Assembly (NCBI GenBank): GCA_002811645.1 | Contig: PDIP01000055.1 | Location: 1 to 56,257 of the forward strand | DNA length: 56,257 bases | Direction: 5' to 3' | Origin: Corallochytrium limacisporum | Taxonomy: Eukaryota; Opisthokonta | In this document: positions 43,101 through 52,758 of the stretch, piece after piece | How positions within the stretch are numbered: the first letter of the stretch is position 1 | How the letters are laid out: the number at the start of each line of letters is the position of its first letter | The notes under the pieces: generated by a model | Database searches by the model: none | What the model was told of the DNA's origin: nothing | What the model saw: the letters and a program-made list of their open reading frames with translations, nothing else | Position numbers and translations under genes: made by a program

Positions 43101-43692
43101 GCTTGGGACCCTGCTCAAGCGTGACCTACTGCGCGATGTGCTCAACATTTTGAGCCAGAATCGTGACCATCAGCGACTGTACACAGAAGAGACGCAGTTG
43201 TTGGAGGATGTCGAAATGGGTAACGAAAACGACGAGGCTCAGAGCCGCCGTGCAGCCGCCGCAGCCGGTCTCGCTGGTGGATCCGTTGGTCTAAGTCAGC
43301 CGCACGACTCTTTGGTGGTCGATGACGACGACGAAGAGGAGGACGAGGAAGAGGATGACGACGACGACGAAGAGGAAGAACAGGCACCGGGCCCCAAGGG
43401 CAGAGGCCGTACTCAGAAACGCAAGAACGCCCGCGGTGCGCCGGGCGGGAAGCGTGGCCGCCGTCGGGTCGACGAGGACGCAATGGACGAGGACGAAGAA
43501 GAGGAAGAGGAAGATGAGCAGCAAGTCGCCAAGGGGAAGCGCGGACGCGGCGGACGAGGTGGACGTTCCGGAGGTACTGGTCGTGGTCGTCCTGCAGCAG
43601 AAGAGGAAGAAGAGGAGGAGGAAGAAGACCTGGATGAGGTCGAAGAAGATGACCAAGAGGTAGAAGAAGAAGAAGAAGACGAAGAGGAGGAG

Positions 43693-43724
<32 letters not shown>

Positions 43725-44346
43725 CGAGGAAGAGGAAGACGAGGACCCTGAAGCCGAAATCGACCTTGAAGACGAAGAGGAAGATCGCCCGGCTACCCGT
43801 CGCTCACGTCCCGGTTCCACACCGGCCAAGAAGGCAGACGGTCGCAAGGGCGGTCGTGGTTCCGCTAAGGCTAAGCCTGGCCGCCGTGGCCGCCGCGGTC
43901 CAGCCAAGGCCGACGAGGAAGAGGAGGGCGATGAAGTGCAAGCCGAAGACGAGATGGAAGAGGAAGAGCACGAAGAGGAACTTGAAGAAGGAGAGGATGA
44001 AGGCGAAGAAGTTGAAGAAGAGGAGGAAGAGGTAGAAGGGGAAGAAGAAGAAGAAGAGGAAGAAGAAGAAGAGGAAGAAGAAGAAGAGGAGGAGGAGGAG
44101 GAGGAGGAGGAGGAAGAGGAAGAAGAAGAACATGACGAGGAGGAGGAAGCCGATGACGGGGAGCCCGAACCTGAACCAGAGGTCCATGTTCCCGCCACCC
44201 GTCGTGGTCGTCGTGTGGCGCCAACACCCGTGAAGTCTTCTGCTGGAAACAAAAAGAAACGAAAGGCCGCGGATGAACCTGCTGCTTCCAAGAGCAAAGC
44301 GTCCAAGACCTCGTCGCGTGGCCGAGGCAAGGGACGCCGGCGCTGA
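40198..44346 (+). CDS. HIRA: HIRA histone H3.3 chaperone with an extended acidic/basic tail
   Basis: 1382 aa. Replication-independent H3.3-H4 deposition. N-terminal seven-bladed WD40 propeller (about 1-375) starting HIFKPDWVSHEGQPIYSVDI, with further HIRA hallmarks (WDPIGKYFASEAEDK; ARDFVGHSAPVTV; CCAIGSQDESISVW). The B domain that binds ASF1 is at about 443-466 (KQTETKLKDGRKRITPIFLG). The HIRA C domain, for trimerisation and CABIN1-type contacts, spans about 595-1005 (DKTLWTAYSSSAFTLAAGNS, later EYKTALMEYVRYLTSRS). After it comes an unusual tail (about 1040-1382): several Glu/Asp blocks, one with more than 30 consecutive Glu, separated by basic GRGR/GGKRGRRR segments and ending in a Lys/Arg-rich stretch. 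Human HIRA (1017 aa) has no such tail. The tail is in frame with the rest and has no stop; it could bind histones directly or reflect repeat expansion. Product is nuclear. Confidence 0.95.
43320..44150 (+). repeat. GAA/GAG/GAC codon repeat coding for the HIRA acidic tail
   Basis: In-frame imperfect trinucleotide repeat. The purest block is about 44038-44131, only GAA and GAG codons. The mix of GAA and GAG argues against a very recent single-unit expansion. Confidence 0.85.
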
Positions 44347-44575
44347 TGTAGCCGACCTTTCCTGGTTTGTGAGCATTCTATCTCGAACCCTGACACACAA
44401 CTCTTCATCTTTGACATCACCAGCATCCGTATCGCGATGGTCATGCCCACTGTTCGCACAGATCTTAACACTGGCTCCACAAATAAATTCACAACCTTGC
44501 AGCAAAACTATACCTGTATCAACCAAATTTTGCTTGTGTCCTATCCTGGCTTACTGTTTCTGGGAGCCCTTGGAT

Positions 44576-45058
44576 TCACAGTTTGCTAATGTTGGCCTGG
44601 ATGGCCTTGATGTGACGCTTGTTCATGCCGTGGTCAAGGAAAGGAGCCCAGAAGAGCAGAATGTTCAACAGAGGTGCGAGGGGCACGGCCAAAGGCACAA
44701 TACCAGTGGATCCAGACTTGGCCACAACCAGAACGCCATTCTGGCCTTCATTTGGTTCAACATGGATTTGGCACACATCAAGCCAGCGGGCTTTTGAAGA
44801 GATACAATGCACCTCGACATCTCCGCTGGCCGTGTCAACTTTACCCAAGCGAATCATAAACCCGTGGCCAGTGGGCTTGCCTTCCATGCCCTTAACCTTG
44901 TCAGCAATGAACTGGGTTGCACTCGCACGGTCCTGGAAGGATGACGGAAGTTCCAGAGAGTCAGAATACTGGTTTACCTTCGCGGCAAAGGGACTCCACC
45001 AAGCAGGTTTGAGGGCGGCAGCCAGAGGCACCTGTGCGTCAACAATGAAGTCTACCAT
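44576..45058 (-). CDS. Single-pass membrane protein, unknown family
   Basis: 160 aa from the ATG at 45058 (ACT before ATGG). An in-frame ATG at 45115 would add MRIRRILQIILILLISSYT, which looks like a signal anchor, so the true N-terminus is uncertain. The body has W-rich and strand-like segments (PAWWSPFAAKVNQYSDSLEL; GHGFMIRLGKVDTASGDVEV). One hydrophobic segment (GIVPLAVPLAPLLNILLFWA) near the end is followed by a short basic tail (NKRHIKAIQANISKL). Similar layouts occur in small algal and fungal tail-anchored proteins of unknown role. I do not assign a function. Its stop lies 230 bp from the convergent HIRA stop. Confidence 0.65.
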   Translation of the reverse strand: MVDFIVDAQVPLAAALKPAWWSPFAAKVNQYSDSLELPSSFQDRASATQFIADKVKGMEGKPTGHGFMIRLGKVDTASGDVEVHCISSKARWLDVCQIHVEPNEGQNGVLVVAKSGSTGIVPLAVPLAPLLNILLFWAPFLDHGMNKRHIKAIQANISKL

Positions 45059-45521
45059 AGTGTAACTAGAGATTAATAGTATCAGAATTATCTGCAGGAT
45101 CCGTCGTATTCTCATTCAACCCAAGCCCTCGTCAAGGTGTTTTCGCACTGGCAGTTTCTGGGGTCCTTTCAAATAGCTTGACAAGAATCCCCGGGACAAA
45201 TGTCAAATACGAACCGCTTTGCTTGAAGTAGGTTTCAGTGGATAAGTGCACCTCAGCGCTTCCACAGCCATCAGCTGAGACATTGGGCACACACTACCCG
45301 AGCCTGTCCAGGCGTGTCACTCTCGTGCTATGACCCACAGACCGCTGCTGGGCAAGAGTGCGCATGAAAACGGTGCCGCAAGTTTAACGACCCATTGGAC
45401 AATTTACCTACGCTTTCTAAACCTCGGTATCCTTTGTTGCATCCACCAGTCAGGAGTTGCACCTTCGACACGTAACGGGTCACAGAAAGAGAGTTAAGGA
45501 GAAAGGGCAGGAGAGTGTTGG

Positions 45522-45544
45522 CCCCCCCCCGGGGGGGGGGGGGG
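45522..45544. repeat. C9G14 palindrome
   Basis: Run of nine C directly followed by fourteen G; a perfect hairpin without loop and a likely assembly or sequencing trouble spot. Confidence 0.85.
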
Positions 45545-47260
45545 CACCTCAGGGGTTTTTACATCCGGGATGGATTAAATCCTCAATTTGTTGGCATTGT
45601 AGCATTGATTCTGGTAGGGTGAATGATCGAATCAAAAATATTTAAATCAATCAATCATATTTATCATTATTTTCCGCCAATGATCCAGCTGATCCCCTTA
45701 TTTCCTAGTTAAGGTATTTCACAGAGGGGGGCCTTGAGGAGACCAGTAACGATGAGAGGGAGGGTGGCCACATTAGGGAGGGGCTGGGTACACACGGGAA
45801 CGCACCGATCCTCCCCGACGACCGCCCACAGCGGGTAGTACAGATAAGGGGCAGCACGACACAAAAGTTCACCGATTCGCTGGGAAGGCAGCAGGCAGTA
45901 AAGGGCGGCCAAACTCCCAGATGAGTCCAGCTACAATGATGGGCTACCTGTCAACGAAGCCAAACGCCGACCTAGGGAACGATCTGAATACGGGCAAGGC
46001 TGAGAATCTTCGACAGGAGGATGCATTTTTCGATCCCATGTTCAAAGTGTATGGTGACATTCGGCAGACATCCAAGACATGCCGATTCTAACTCCCTGTC
46101 ACATTTATATTCCTTTGCATCTACAGACCGTATTATCTGCAACTGTCCAGAATCAAAGGAGTGTATCATGTAACCCCGCCACCCCCCAATACCCAGCAGA
46201 AATCAGACATTTCTACTGCCCTTGGAACCAGAACGGTGGTCTATACTGTGGTTTTACTTTTTGACCGAACCCTTTTGGCCTATATCCTTCTTCGTGGCCA
46301 GTCACTGTCTTCTCGCAAATACGCGTGTCTGTGGTTTCAGTACTGGCAGATCCAGAAATGGTATGCACCACTACATGCTGCTTGAAGAGTCGGGTGCCCC
46401 AAACCTATCGCGCGCTATAGCAACCCAACATCGTCTGGATGGTAACTCGGTCCAATCGTCCCTGTCCTACACATGCACAGGTGGACCTGGTTCTTGTTAG
46501 GGAAAGACTGGAACCTTGCGCGCTTTACACGGGTGCTCCCCTGAGGCTTTGAAATTTCTATGAGAATTAGGACCATCGGTGACGACATGAGTACGGGGAC
46601 GCATTGATACAGATGATTCTTGAAGCAGATAGGGTGATGGGAACATGTTTTTGACATTGTGACCTTCGTGTTTGGCGCCCTCGCGCGGAAAGGAAGGCGA
46701 AAGTTGGTGTTGGTTCTGTGTGCGTGTATGTCCCCTGGGGTACTGTTTCGGGTGCGAGAAGGGATTTTCTAGGACAAGATATGTGGCAAACGGAGACTCG
46801 CGCATTGAATAATATACTCCCATTCCATCAGCACCGAGTTATAGGTGAAATCGTCTCCCGTATGCGCCAATGGTTCTCTAACAATAATTGATCCCTTTCC
46901 CTTATGAAACACGCATTGACTTGTGGCATGCTCGGTCATTTTGGACCCCGTGGTATTGTACATGCTTTTGTTGGCTATGATCTAATGCATGCGCTGTCTC
47001 TCTCCACTCTGCTTCCTGCCAAGAGGGTTGGCCCTCAGAATCCCTGCGAAATTCTTTCCCTCGGCTTCCCCCCACCGCCTCCCCCCATTCCGTCCTTGTC
47101 CGGACCCTCATTCCTTCTCGACGACTCCCACACAGTGTTTGCCTGCTTGCGAGCTGGCTCTTCTCCTCCTCACCTAATAACTTCGTCCTCCTTGACCCCT
47201 GCGCCGGGGGCTTTCCCCTCCCTCCCCTTGTTTTCCCCATATCACCCTTTCCCCCCGGCT

Positions 47261-47282
47261 CCCCCCCCCGCGGGGGGGGGGG
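47261..47282. repeat. C9-GC-G11 palindrome
   Basis: Same layout as the tract at 45522 and only 75 bp before a copy of the recurrent motif. Confidence 0.85.
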
Positions 47283-47356
47283 CTGGGGGCCTCCGCGCTG
47301 CTTGGAGGGTCCACGACCGCGCCTTGCAGAAAATCCTTTCTCCACAGTGAAACCGC

Positions 47357-47375
47357 CAGTATGTTCAGTACCGGA
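47357..47375 (+). promoter_or_regulatory. Recurrent 19-bp motif, copy G
   Basis: CAGTATGTTCAGTACCGGA; the first half has a TG change, the second half is perfect. It is 1047 bp upstream of the zinc-finger ATG at 48404, same orientation. Confidence 0.4.
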
Positions 47376-48403
47376 AGAGTCGCGTTTAGAATTTGCTTTC
47401 CTTGCATGCCTTGATGGATGCTATCTATATCTTTCACGCAAACTACCCGCCAATTAAGTTGGCAAGAAGGGACGAGGCCTATGCAGTGATGTTTCTTCCC
47501 GTATTTCCCAAACACCGGCCAGACGTGGGGTTCGCTGACCAGGTTTGACTGTCCGTCTTCCCTTCGTTCTCTTTGTCTCTGATGTCCTTTCTTTGCCATG
47601 TTCCCTTCTGCCAAATGGGCATGGAGTAAGCACGGCTTCTTATGGTAGAGTGCGCGCAAACTCCTACGGTGCCGAGCTTTCCCCTTTCTGTGGTCATGTT
47701 CCACCAATTTGGCTCTGGGCCCATACAATATAGAAGGACGAATTGGAGGACTTGGTGATGGACCGTTGTGGGCCTGTGAAGCTCTTCCTCTCGGTTTCTG
47801 GGAACAACCACCTCACAAGGACACAAAACCGGGGCAAACACGCAAGAGAAGCTTTCGGTTGCCCTGGCGGGTAAGGGAGAAACGATCATGAGTCCCTTGC
47901 GAGGATGAGTTAAACACAATGCATATGAGCACGATACGCGGGTCACGGAAGGGTATTAGATCAAATAGGTCTAAGCTGGAAAAGAGACTCCGGCGACGAC
48001 ATCTCTAACACCATTCCGTGTGGGATCGCTCTCCAGCTCTCCAGCTCTTTAATTTTAATTGCCAGGCGGGCATTAGCCAGTTGGGATAGCTCTGTGCTCG
48101 GGAGAGGTAGATTTGTTTCATCTGTAGTCCTTGTCTGATCACTCAGTTTCCGGTTCTGCTACAAGAATTGAAACGCCTTCTATCGTGAGGCTTAAGGCCA
48201 AACTTTAAGACTCTAGCGTCAAGTAGTATCATACTTGACAATTCGATTTCTGCGAATCCAAGCTTCATTGGACTCACACTTTGCTTCTAATTCAAAAGGC
48301 ATGATTGACAAGCGGGAGCTTTGTTAAGACTTAAGACGCCGACTTAATCGCCCAAATAGCAAACAACAGATATCAACGCTACCTTAACATAACAAAGATC
48401 AAG

Positions 48404-49522
48404 ATGGCTGGTGCTACTATCAACAACGTCAAAGTCCTGAAGGAGGCTCCACCCCTGCTCGCAGAGGGCGATGCTCCCCTCGAAGGCGACGAGATCATTG
48501 TAGTCTGTCCTGAAGTTGACGCCTTGGAGATCAAGCGCAACATTCCTTGTGACATTCCCATTGATGACAAAGGCACTCCCTGTGGAGTCATCATGCCTTC
48601 CACCGCCTGTCTGCGACTGCACCAGGTCAAGAAGCATGGCATTACCACCTGCCCTGCTGACAAGCTTCTGGAGGGTCGTCCCAAATCTAAGAAGTTTGAC
48701 AAGGGCGGCCGTCGTATCATTCGCTACTATTGCCCCGCTCCAGGCTGCCCTCGTCAGCCCGGTAGTGGCAAACCTTTCTCTAAGCTGGGGCTCTTGAAGC
48801 AGCATTACTGGAATGTTCATGCTGAAAAGCAGTACACCTGCCGTGTCTGCTCTCGCAGGTTTGGTCTGATGGATGTGTACAACCGCCACGAAAAGGAGTG
48901 CGGTAAGCGCTTCCGCTGCACCTGCGGCAACATTTTCCGTTCCCGTGACGCCCTGCGCGCCCACACTCGTCGCAACGGCTGTGTCATGCCCGAGGACCCT
49001 GTAGTCAGTGCAAACTTCGAAGTGTCCAAGGTCAAGAAGACTGGTGCTTCCGACCCGAAGAAGAAGGCTAGGTGTGCATCCAAAGACAAGTATACCAAAC
49101 ACCGCCGTCTGTCCACTTCGACCATACCCAACAGCGATGAGAACACGTCTGTGGACTGGAGCAACACTCTGAGTCCTTGCTCTGTTCCTTCTGAGATCGA
49201 TGAGCTCGAGCCCACACGTCAGTCCACTATTGACTTTGACATCACTCCCATTGATGTGGTCATTGCTGATCCCTATGAGGAAGACTTTATGGAATCTGTC
49301 CAGCTCAGAGATGAGGCCGGTGACGAGTCGCGCTTCTCTTCGTATACATCTCAGGCTTCTGATCTCACCGAGGTTTCCTTCACCGAGTTTGGTGGATATG
49401 AGAACGAATTTCTTAAACTTTGGCACAACATCGAGTCTTTAGATGCTGGAGATGCTCTGAACCTGAGCCTGAGTGGTGCCGAAATGGATATCCCACGCTC
49501 CATTGACAACTCGAGTGATTAG
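48404..49522 (+). CDS. ASCIZ/ATMIN-like zinc-finger protein
   Basis: 372 aa. Four zinc fingers in the N-terminal half: C49/C60/H73/H78; C110/C115/H134/H139; a C2HC finger C146/C149/H162/C166 (YTCRVCSRRFGLMDVYNRHE); and C172/C174/H187/C193 with the short CTC spacing (FRCTCGNIFRSRDALRAHT). The last two, joined by ECGKRFRCTCG, are the pattern of ASCIZ/ATMIN, a transcription factor that drives the dynein light chain DYNLL1 in animals and binds it through C-terminal TQT motifs. The C-terminal half here is Ser/Thr/Asp/Glu-rich, suited to an activation domain, but I see no TQT motif. Start: CAAG before ATGG. Nuclear and DNA-binding by family; orthology is likely but not proven. Confidence 0.8.
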   Translation: MAGATINNVKVLKEAPPLLAEGDAPLEGDEIIVVCPEVDALEIKRNIPCDIPIDDKGTPCGVIMPSTACLRLHQVKKHGITTCPADKLLEGRPKSKKFDKGGRRIIRYYCPAPGCPRQPGSGKPFSKLGLLKQHYWNVHAEKQYTCRVCSRRFGLMDVYNRHEKECGKRFRCTCGNIFRSRDALRAHTRRNGCVMPEDPVVSANFEVSKVKKTGASDPKKKARCASKDKYTKHRRLSTSTIPNSDENTSVDWSNTLSPCSVPSEIDELEPTRQSTIDFDITPIDVVIADPYEEDFMESVQLRDEAGDESRFSSYTSQASDLTEVSFTEFGGYENEFLKLWHNIESLDAGDALNLSLSGAEMDIPRSIDNSSD

Positions 49523-50770
49523 ACATAATCATCGTCTCGCCTACTCGAACATGTACGCAGCCAAATGCATTATGTTCTCAAGTCTGTATTCCCCCATGAA
49601 TGTGGCAAAGCATCCCCAATGGATCGCACAGGTCCGTGTTGGGACAGAGCTGTGTCCTCTGTGTTCTTCTGTCGCCACATCCTCGACACGTCCGCGATGA
49701 AGAGTGTCTGCGGGCATAGGAGAGGGCCCGGTTCAGTGGTGGACTCTTGTCGTCGGGTCCCAATGCGCTATACCATCGTCAATTTAGTCAACACATAACC
49801 CTACGGAGGTTGCTGTCGTTTCAGCTATATGATACGAAGAACCTCAAGCCCCCGAATCTTGTTATACGGCCCTTGCTGGGCACACTGATCCCGATAATGA
49901 ATAAAACCAAAACAGGTACAAAGTATAGCTTGATCAGACTTTCACATTTTGAGTGGCCAGTATGTTTAATACAACCCAGTGGTCGATCAACGCTGCAAGA
50001 GCGCATCCACACCTTTGCACCCGACCTCAGTTGCCATTCTAGTAGCCCATGTCAAGAAATAATTCTGAATCTATTTCATTGTTGAATCTACAGAGACAAT
50101 GGGAGCACCCTAGAAGTAAATAGTGAATGTACCGGAGGACAAACCTGTTTCGGACCGGCATATGACTTGCTTTACTCGTCCGGTCATGTTTTATGTATGC
50201 AACTGACCTGAGTGACGAGTCAGCTCGGCTGCGATTTCTACCCTCAGTGAAAAAACTACCAGGCCAAGCCAATGGAGCGCCAGAATTCAAGGCAAGCGAA
50301 GGAGCTGGTGCTCGGGGCCAGGGCCAGTTTGAGTTGCCCATTCGTTGCGCCTTTCCCAGGTCCTCTTTAAGTTTTTCTTCAACCAAGACTTTCCTTTGTT
50401 GGGTGCCAGGAAGGAAAAGTTGCTCGCCCACCCGGTGGAATGTGAAAGGATCGTCTTTGGTGATATATGTGCTTTACTCCTTTTTCTCGGCGCTTTAGTT
50501 TTGGCAATGGTAACAGGGAGGATGGCAATTGGATCAAAAATGCAGTCATATACAGAAAACACACGAGAGTAGAATCGTATTTCAAACTCTACCGACGACG
50601 CTTCGACAGCGTCCAAGCCGATATTTCGTAGACATACTGCGAACAAATCATATCTCGCGAACCATTAGAAACCGTGCATTAGATACCGAGGAATGGCATT
50701 AAATTTTGCAAAGATTGAATTTCAGTAAGCAACAACCCCCAAAGCAAGACACCAGGCTCACAACAAGACC
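49523..50770. other. Spacer with one recurrent motif
   Basis: No gene seen. It contains the SNX4 leader and an AT-rich stretch just before its ATG (ATTAAATTTTG, about 50698-50708). Confidence 0.5.
50116..50134 (-). promoter_or_regulatory. Recurrent 19-bp motif, copy H
   Basis: Minus strand CGGTACATTCACTATTTAC, 637 bp upstream of the SNX4 ATG, in inverse orientation. Confidence 0.4.
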
Positions 50771-52066
50771 ATGGACGGTTTTGAGGATACTCAGGTTGGT
50801 GCGCTGTCGCCTACCCGGGAAGAGTACAATCCCTTTGCTGAAGACAAAGGCAAGGGCACTTCTAATCTGGACAATTCATTAGCGCACTCAGAATCCACAA
50901 CACACTCAACGCCAGTTATGACTTCCACAGTGCCACCACGCTCAGACACCATCCCGAGCTCTTCGGCGCGAATTGTGGATATGAATGATCGAGAGGGTTT
51001 TGTGATGTATACTATTCACTTTGAGACAGATAGTCTGGCATATCCCGGGGTCCGGAACTACGAAATTCAACGACGTTACTCCGATTTTGTGACATTCAGA
51101 AAGATTCTGGTAACAGAGTTTCCGTACCATGTTCTTCCACCCATCCCGGAGAAAAAACTGGGTAGCGGACGATTCGATCCCCATTTTGTGGAGTGCCGCA
51201 AGACCGGTCTTGAACGGTTTCTGAAAGCCCTGCTAGCGACTCCTGTGATAAGTGAATCTCGCGCGGTTGTGCGCTTCATGACGGAACCACGGGAGACATT
51301 GATGGAGGATTTCAACCGCAAAGGCAGCAAGGGTATACTCTCCACTCTGAATGAACAGTTGCAAAACCTGGCCGTTCGTTTCCTGAAGGAAAAGGGCCCG
51401 GACGGCACGGGTGGAGCGATTGATGCTGTCGTGGCTGATACACATCTGCTCCATGACATGCTTAAGAAGGTGGAATCGGCCAGTGCCACGTATGCAACGG
51501 CAGAGAAGCGACTGAATAACAATTTCTCCTCCCTTGGACCCGCGTTCAATAACATTGCCAATGCGGAGCTTGAAGTAGTGGATCCGTATTTTGTGCTCTC
51601 GAAAGCGATGGATGGCCAAAATCATGTCAATGAAAAGTATATTCAGAACTACATTGCCGAGGTCACGGAGCTGCTCAAGTATCTACTAAAGTATGCGGAA
51701 TCTCTGATTGAGACCCTTCGCCGGCGGGACATGCAAAAGATGAATAATGATCTGGTGGAAAAGGAACTTGAAAGGGCTCAAAGCAAGCTTGCAGATATGG
51801 AGCGGCAACCAATGGCTTATGGATCGAAATTTCCGCAGCAGCGCAAAAAATTGAAGGACAAGATTGAGAATCTGACGCCTATCGTGCAGCAAAACCAGAT
51901 TGAAACGGATCGAGCCAGTACAGACGTGGAGAGCGACCTGAACACCTGGCACACTTTCCGTAAGGAGACCGCTGTTAAAATCATTCGTTCTTATATGGAT
52001 GTCAACCGTCAACATGCCGAGGAAAGCATACAGCTCTGGGAGTCGGCGTGCAGTGGATGGGCTTGA
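50771..52066 (+). CDS. SNX4: PX-BAR sorting nexin, SNX4/Atg24-like
   Basis: 431 aa. Retrieval of cargo from endosomes, and autophagy in the family. The PX domain covers about residues 70-172 with the PtdIns3P-binding RRYSDF (101-106), the PPIPEK loop (123-128) and the ECRKTGLERFL segment typical of the SNX4 group. Residues about 180-431 are long helices forming a BAR domain (KMNNDLVEKELERAQSKL; a conserved-looking tail EESIQLWESACSGW). The N-terminus is disordered and contains NPF (20-22), an EH-domain ligand. The ATG has ACC before it and G at +4. Alternative: another PX-BAR member such as SNX7/SNX30. Cytosolic, endosome-associated. Confidence 0.85.
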   Translation: MDGFEDTQVGALSPTREEYNPFAEDKGKGTSNLDNSLAHSESTTHSTPVMTSTVPPRSDTIPSSSARIVDMNDREGFVMYTIHFETDSLAYPGVRNYEIQRRYSDFVTFRKILVTEFPYHVLPPIPEKKLGSGRFDPHFVECRKTGLERFLKALLATPVISESRAVVRFMTEPRETLMEDFNRKGSKGILSTLNEQLQNLAVRFLKEKGPDGTGGAIDAVVADTHLLHDMLKKVESASATYATAEKRLNNNFSSLGPAFNNIANAELEVVDPYFVLSKAMDGQNHVNEKYIQNYIAEVTELLKYLLKYAESLIETLRRRDMQKMNNDLVEKELERAQSKLADMERQPMAYGSKFPQQRKKLKDKIENLTPIVQQNQIETDRASTDVESDLNTWHTFRKETAVKIIRSYMDVNRQHAEESIQLWESACSGWA

Positions 52067-52758
52067 CCAGAACGGCCAAAGACATACTTACTTCTTTCAA
52101 AATTCACACATGAACTACAGTGTCAATTGAACGCTGGAGCGATACATATAGTTCATATATTCATTATCATCTCGGTTTCAACCATGTCGGTATATTATAT
52201 TACCTTATTGCATTCTGGACGTTCCAAAGCGGGAGTCTCTTTTCTGCCTTGTCTATGGTCCCGTCCCTGCTCGCTACCGGCCGTCTCCGTGGCCTCCTGG
52301 AGCGGGGCAGCAGGCAATTGGTACACGAGAGCGGGTGGGCCAGATGAGGGAAGCAGTGAGGATGATTGCTTCTCATCATTGGCGTACCGTCCGAGCGATT
52401 AAGGCAACAGCAGTAACCGTCTCACTACTATGATGTTGGGTATCTGAATTGAGGATTTCTAATTATGATGGTATGTAGAGGCTGCTCATGGGCTACAACA
52501 GGGACGCTAGATCCCAATTTGATCTGATATTTCAAAGATTCTTTCCTACGGTGCGGTTAACGAACAGAAAATAAACAGAATGATCACAATTACTGTATCA
52601 AATCAAATGAGTCTTAGTAAGAACACATAGGAGGAAAGTGCAGCATGTGATCGACGATCACCTACAGACCCAGACGCTTCACTGTGTCGCCTACTTTATG
52701 TTTTTCTTCGTTTGTATTCAGCCTGACTCGTCTGACGGTTATCGGTAGAGCATTGTAG
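52067..52758. other. Convergent 3' spacer
   Basis: No gene or repeat seen between the SNX4 and isochorismatase-like stop codons. Confidence 0.55.

Larger units (their letters stand above)
45116..48403. other. 3.3-kb gene-free stretch with C/G palindromes
   Basis: It has C9G14 at 45522-45544 and C9-GC-G11 at 47261-47282, which are hairpin-forming palindromes, and one recurrent motif. ORFs such as 47174-47728 minus are GC-rich translations without domains. The region from about 48000 is the probable promoter and leader of the zinc-finger gene. Confidence 0.5.

Noticed and set aside
43413..44526. Minus-strand ORFs of 359 and 240 codons, poly-Ser or poly-Phe/Leu rich.
   Set aside because: Antisense shadow of the GAA/GAG repeat coding the HIRA acidic tail.
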